A DNA stretch of 17,530 nucleotides, taken from Lachnospiraceae bacterium UBA5902 (lineage in GTDB: Bacteria > Bacillota > Clostridia > Lachnospirales > Lachnospiraceae). Each line of letters starts with the position of its first letter. The first letter of the stretch is position 1. Location of the stretch: contig DJEI01000076.1 in assembly GCA_002431865.1 (NCBI GenBank), positions 1 to 17,530 on the forward strand, in the 5' to 3' direction. A program made the position numbers and the translations under genes. Under the pieces are notes generated by a model. The model did no database searches. It worked only from the letters and a program-made list of their open reading frames with translations, and was not told where the DNA came from. Positions 13,865 through 17,530 of the stretch are shown here, piece after piece.

Positions 13865-15964
13865 ATGTCTGAGAAGAAAATAAAGGATTCAACGGAAACA
13901 AAAGAAGAAAAGAAAGCAGAGTCCGAAGAAGTTGTAAAAAATGAAGAAAATGAGAGAGTGGATGCAAAGCCATCCTTCTGGTCAAAGGTAAAGCATTTTT
14001 TGAAATATTCAATTCAGACCTGGATTGTGCGGTGTTTCCTGATTGCGTTTGGACTGGAGCTGCTCATGGAGATATTGGGCAGACGGTCATTGGTACTTGG
14101 CGTGAAGTTCATGGTTTCATCGCCGATTGTATTTTTGTATAATACCTCAATCATATTCTTTACCTTATTGTTTGCACTTTTCTTAAGGAAACGGGTATTT
14201 GGTATTGTACTGATCAGTGTTGTCTGGCTGATCTGCGGTATAGCGAACTTTGTTGTGCTTGGATACCGTATTACACCATTTGCAGCGATTGATCTTCTGA
14301 TGGTCAAGGACGTGATCTCCATGCTGGATGTGTATTTCTCCAAGGTTCAACAGGTGCTTTTAGTCGTAGCGGCAGTGGCAGTGATCGCGGGAATCGTGAC
14401 CCTGTTCCGGAAATCTCCGAAGTTTGAGGGCAAAAAGCATGTTATGCGGACAATGATTGTCTGTATTGCCATGTGGGTTGGCATTATGCTCTTTACGAAC
14501 TTTAATGTGAGTCATAACATTATCTCGGATGATTTTGCAAATCTCGGTATGGCATATCAGGATTACGGATTTGCATATTGCTTTACGAACAGTATTATTG
14601 ATAATGGTATTTCAAAGCCAGACGATTATGATGAATCAACGATGCTGCATCTGAGAAACAAATTAAACAGCAAGGAACTGGACGCCGATGCATCGAAGAA
14701 AAAGACACCGAATATTGTTTGTGTGCAGCTGGAGTCTTTCTTTGATCCCAATGTAGTAGAGGGATTGACACTCTCGGAGAATCCGATTCCGAATTTTACG
14801 AAACTGAAAGAGAAGTTTCCGTCCGGATATTTCACGATGCCAGCGCTTGGAGCGGGTACCGCAAATTCCGAATTCGAAGTACTGACGGGAATCCGTTCAG
14901 CATATTTCGGAGCAGGAGAGTATCCGTATAAGACAACGGTCAATAAAGTGCCAGTGGAGGGCATGTGCAGTCTGCTTGAGAAGGAAGGTTATCATACCTT
15001 TGCCATGCATAACAACAAGTCCTCGTTCTATGACCGGAAGGATGTCTATAATGAGATGGGCTTTGAGCGGTTTATCTCGCTGGAATATATGTACAATGTA
15101 GAGAAGACTTCGACCGGATGGGCGAAGGATGAAGTGCTGGTGGATAATATCAAGAACTGTCTGCGCAGTACGGAAGGATCGGATTTTGTATTCACGATCA
15201 GCGTGCAGGGACATGGAAAATATCCCGAAGAGTTAGGTGCCTGTGATGAGCAGATCAAGGTCAGCTATCCACAGGATCCGGTGAAGGAAAATCAGCTTAC
15301 CTATTATGTAAACCAATTACATGAGATGGATCAGATGATCCATGATCTGATCACGGTTCTGGATAACACTGGAGAGGAGTATGTGCTGCTGTTGTATGGA
15401 GATCATCTGCCGACCATCACATTTGACGATGATCAGCTTCCACACAGCCAGTTCCAGACAGAATATATTCTGGTTAATAACATGAATCTAGACATCCCGG
15501 ATGAAGATATCCGGGCGAGTGAGATATCAACGAAAATATTCAAGGCACTGAATCTGAATATGGGGTATGTGCAGCGGGCACATTGCCTGTATAAGGATGA
15601 CCCGGATGAGTTAGATCATGCGGTTACGTTACTTGCCTATGATATGCTGTATGGCGAGGATTACATCTATGATGGTCAGTCGCCCGTGCCGGAGGTCGGT
15701 CAGGGACAGATCATCATGGGACTGGAGGAAATCGGCATCAGCCGCGTGTCAAATGAAGGAAATCATGCTGTAGTACGGGGAAGAAATTTCAACGAATATT
15801 CGAAGGTGTATGATGGCGAGGATGAATTAGAAACCGTCTATGTCGACCGCAATACATTGATGGTACAGGGACAGACGTTAAGTGATGGCGCTGAGATTAC
15901 AGTCAAGCAGGTGGATGAATCTGGACATATTCTAAGTTCCAGTGATAGTTATGTATTTCACTGA
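13865..15964 (+). CDS. LTA synthase family polyglycerol-phosphate transferase
   Basis: This 699-residue membrane protein has the LtaS layout. Five membrane helices lie at about 52-70, 83-107, 111-132, 163-181 and 194-211, followed by an extracellular sulfatase-fold domain. Metal and catalytic residues are visible: E290 in QLESFFD, the nucleophile T332 in GAGTANSEFE, and D513-H514 in YGDHLP. Their spacing matches Staphylococcus LtaS closely. The family polymerises glycerol phosphate from phosphatidylglycerol onto a lipid anchor, or transfers single phosphoglycerol units. Which of these applies is not clear. Two features are unusual: a highly charged cytoplasmic N-terminal extension of about 45 residues, and a C-terminal domain (about 626-699) with an IPT/TIG-like pattern. 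The RBS GAGG is 7 nt before the ATG. Confidence 0.9.
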   Translation: MSEKKIKDSTETKEEKKAESEEVVKNEENERVDAKPSFWSKVKHFLKYSIQTWIVRCFLIAFGLELLMEILGRRSLVLGVKFMVSSPIVFLYNTSIIFFTLLFALFLRKRVFGIVLISVVWLICGIANFVVLGYRITPFAAIDLLMVKDVISMLDVYFSKVQQVLLVVAAVAVIAGIVTLFRKSPKFEGKKHVMRTMIVCIAMWVGIMLFTNFNVSHNIISDDFANLGMAYQDYGFAYCFTNSIIDNGISKPDDYDESTMLHLRNKLNSKELDADASKKKTPNIVCVQLESFFDPNVVEGLTLSENPIPNFTKLKEKFPSGYFTMPALGAGTANSEFEVLTGIRSAYFGAGEYPYKTTVNKVPVEGMCSLLEKEGYHTFAMHNNKSSFYDRKDVYNEMGFERFISLEYMYNVEKTSTGWAKDEVLVDNIKNCLRSTEGSDFVFTISVQGHGKYPEELGACDEQIKVSYPQDPVKENQLTYYVNQLHEMDQMIHDLITVLDNTGEEYVLLLYGDHLPTITFDDDQLPHSQFQTEYILVNNMNLDIPDEDIRASEISTKIFKALNLNMGYVQRAHCLYKDDPDELDHAVTLLAYDMLYGEDYIYDGQSPVPEVGQGQIIMGLEEIGISRVSNEGNHAVVRGRNFNEYSKVYDGEDELETVYVDRNTLMVQGQTLSDGAEITVKQVDESGHILSSSDSYVFH

Positions 15965-16005
15965 GATATAACGAAAATAAATTGGAAGCAAATTGGATTT
16001 AGTGT

Positions 16006-16034
16006 TTGAATACTCGATATGGGTATGCTATAAT
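16006..16034 (+). promoter_or_regulatory. Promoter of the CheX-like gene
   Basis: TTGAAT (16006-16011) and a perfect TATAAT (16029-16034) are 17 nt apart. A TG one base before the -10 makes it an extended -10 promoter. The leader to the ATG at 16076 is about 35 nt. Confidence 0.75.
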
Positions 16035-16075
16035 TATCGTTAACCTATTTACAAAATAAACTAAGGAGAGGGCAT

Positions 16076-16555
16076 ATGGTACCTGCAATCGATGTAAAGC
16101 ACATCAACCCTTTTTTGCAGTCGAGTATTTCTATTGTTGAAAGCGTAACTCAGGTGAAGATGACAGTTGGAAAGCCTGAGATGACAGATTTTCATTTACA
16201 TGACAGATATTATGCAATCCATGTCGGCGTAGTTGGAGAAATGAAAGGTCAGGTGATTCTGGCAATCAGGGAGGACAATGCAAAGGAGATTGCATCCCGC
16301 ATGATGTTTGGAATGCCAGTGAATGAGTTGGATGAGATTGCATCCTCCGCATTGAACGAACTTGGGAATATGATTATGGGCAACACGGCGACGATATTTT
16401 CCACACTTGGAATTATCATAGATATCACACCGCCACTTGCTGTATATGGCAATGATTTACAGTTAAAGTCGGATATAGATGGAATTAAAGTTCCTTTGAT
16501 GTATGGAGGGGAAGAGTACATCGGACTTTATATCTGTGTTTACGAGGATAAGTAA
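16076..16555 (+). CDS. cheX: CheX-type CheY-P phosphatase
   Basis: This 159-residue protein belongs to the CheC/CheX/FliY phosphatase superfamily. Family members remove phosphate from CheY-P and so reset the flagellar switch, or act on other response regulators. It has one ELGN motif (E95 and N98, the E-x2-N catalytic signature) in SALNELGNMIMGN. The single motif and short length fit CheX better than CheC. The N terminus INPFLQSSISIVESV is typical. RBS AAGGAG (16063-16068) lies 7 nt before the ATG. No other chemotaxis or flagellar gene is in the window and it has its own promoter, so its partner response regulator is elsewhere and need not be CheY. Confidence 0.88.
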   Translation: MVPAIDVKHINPFLQSSISIVESVTQVKMTVGKPEMTDFHLHDRYYAIHVGVVGEMKGQVILAIREDNAKEIASRMMFGMPVNELDEIASSALNELGNMIMGNTATIFSTLGIIIDITPPLAVYGNDLQLKSDIDGIKVPLMYGGEEYIGLYICVYEDK

Positions 16556-16622
16556 TGCCTGAACCCTCATCGGTTCGAATTACCTAATATAATTAGACTA
16601 AAGAAAGGAAAGGAAAAGAAAA

Positions 16623-17530
16623 ATGGGTAAGATTATTGGTAAGGGAATCACATTTGATGATGTTCTGTTAGTACCACAGTTTTCAAGTGTTATTCCAAAT
16701 GACGTTGTTCTATCAACACAGCTCACGAAGAAAATCAAGTTGAACATTCCTCTTATGAGCGCCGGTATGGACACTGTCACAGAGCACAGAATGGCAATCG
16801 CCATGGCCAGACAGGGTGGAATCGGAGTAATTCATAAGAATATGTCAATTCAGCAGCAGGCAGAGGAAGTTGATAAAGTAAAACGTTCAGAGAACGGAGT
16901 TATCTCTGATCCATTTTCTCTTTCACCGGAGCACACACTCGATGACGCAGACAAGCTGATGGCGAAGTTCCGTATTTCCGGTGTACCGATTACAGAAAAC
17001 GGCAAATTGGTAGGTATTATCACGAACCGTGACTTGAAGTTCGAGACAGATTACACAAAGAAGATCAAGGAGTCTATGACATCTGAGAACCTCATTACAG
17101 CAAAAGAGGGTATCACACTGGAGGAAGCAAAGGCAATTCTCGGAAAAGCCAGAAAAGAGAAGCTTCCTATCGTCGATGATAACATGATGCTGAAGGGACT
17201 TATCACAATCAAGGATATCGAGAAGCAGATCAAGTATCCAAATGCAGCAAAGGATGGTCAGGGCAGACTTCTTTGTGCTGCAGCCGTTGGTGTTACACCA
17301 GATATCTGCGACAGAGTAGATGAGCTTGTTAAGTCCAAGGTTGATGCAATCGTTATCGATACAGCACATGGACATTCTGAGAACGTTCTTAAGACATTTG
17401 CTATGATCAAGGAGAAGTATCCGGATCTTGATGTTATCGCTGGTAACGTAGCTACAAAGTCTGGTACACAGGCAATGATCGATGCAGGCGTTGATGCTGT
17501 AAAGATCGGTATCGGACCTGGTTCTATCTG
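16623..17530 (+). CDS. guaB: IMP dehydrogenase GuaB (3' end outside the window)
   Basis: The open frame runs to the window edge: 302 complete codons of a protein usually about 485-490 residues long. IMP dehydrogenase oxidises IMP to XMP with NAD+, the first step of GMP synthesis. The start [19 protein letters not shown], the segment [21 protein letters not shown], two CBS domains between about 95 and 215, and [10 protein letters not shown] are typical. The last complete residues are GIGPGSI. The next codon (17529-17530, TG-) is where the catalytic cysteine of GPGSIC falls. Codon choice leans to GTT, CTT and GCT more than in upstream genes, as in highly expressed genes. A purine-rich RBS (AGGAAAGG) precedes the ATG. 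A TATAAT at 16588-16593 could be its -10, but the -35 is poor. Confidence 0.96.
   Translation, partial: MGKIIGKGITFDDVLLVPQFSSVIPNDVVLSTQLTKKIKLNIPLMSAGMDTVTEHRMAIAMARQGGIGVIHKNMSIQQQAEEVDKVKRSENGVISDPFSLSPEHTLDDADKLMAKFRISGVPITENGKLVGIITNRDLKFETDYTKKIKESMTSENLITAKEGITLEEAKAILGKARKEKLPIVDDNMMLKGLITIKDIEKQIKYPNAAKDGQGRLLCAAAVGVTPDICDRVDELVKSKVDAIVIDTAHGHSENVLKTFAMIKEKYPDLDVIAGNVATKSGTQAMIDAGVDAVKIGIGPGSI

Overview
The window reads as a chromosomal segment of a low-to-moderate GC Firmicute, most likely a gut Lachnospiraceae (Clostridia). The basis is strong AGGAGG-type ribosome binding sites, TTGACA/TATAAT promoters, a class II (Firmicutes-type) GalT, a lipoteichoic-acid-synthase-like protein, tRNA genes without encoded CCA, and the general protein flavour. 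The family assignment is inference, because no marker gene is present.

Left part (1-7389), all on the plus strand. A copper-export module comes first: the P1B ATPase copA and a small CopZ-like metallochaperone. A MATE-family efflux pump and a LysR regulator follow. Then comes an iron-sulfur assembly pair, nifS (cysteine desulfurase) and nifU (U-type scaffold), followed 35 bp later by a stand-alone HD hydrolase of the small-alarmone-hydrolase type. Two copies of a roughly 77-bp structured element (E1 at 5-80, E2 at 6354-6430) lie upstream of copA and between nifS and nifU. Their stems differ in sequence but keep pairing.

Middle (7398-11516). This is a galactose (Leloir) locus. A LacI-family repressor gene is divergent from galK-galT. 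The shared intergenic region holds three copies of a TTTACTAAA operator, one of them between the -35 and -10 of the galK promoter. galE and galM are not in the window.

Accessory stretch (11517-13864), visibly more AT-rich. Right after galT lies an array of ten copies of TTGGAGYAA in strictly alternating orientation. They fold into five successive hairpins with a period of about 63 bp, and I cannot assign the array to any known element; it is the most unusual thing here. Then come a strong convergent terminator, a membrane-anchored Thr/Asn/Ser-rich protein ending in a duplicated CxxC module, a small Xre-type HTH gene, and two identical tRNA-Gly(GCC) genes on the minus strand. Between the tRNA genes is a hairpin-rich segment carrying a 14-nt piece of the tRNA 3' end.

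Right part (13865-17530), plus strand. An LtaS-family polymerase with an extra C-terminal IPT/TIG-like domain, an orphan CheX-type CheY-P phosphatase with its own promoter, and the 5' two thirds of guaB (IMP dehydrogenase). The window ends inside what should be the guaB catalytic cysteine codon.

No transposase, integrase, CRISPR-cas genes or rRNA were seen.
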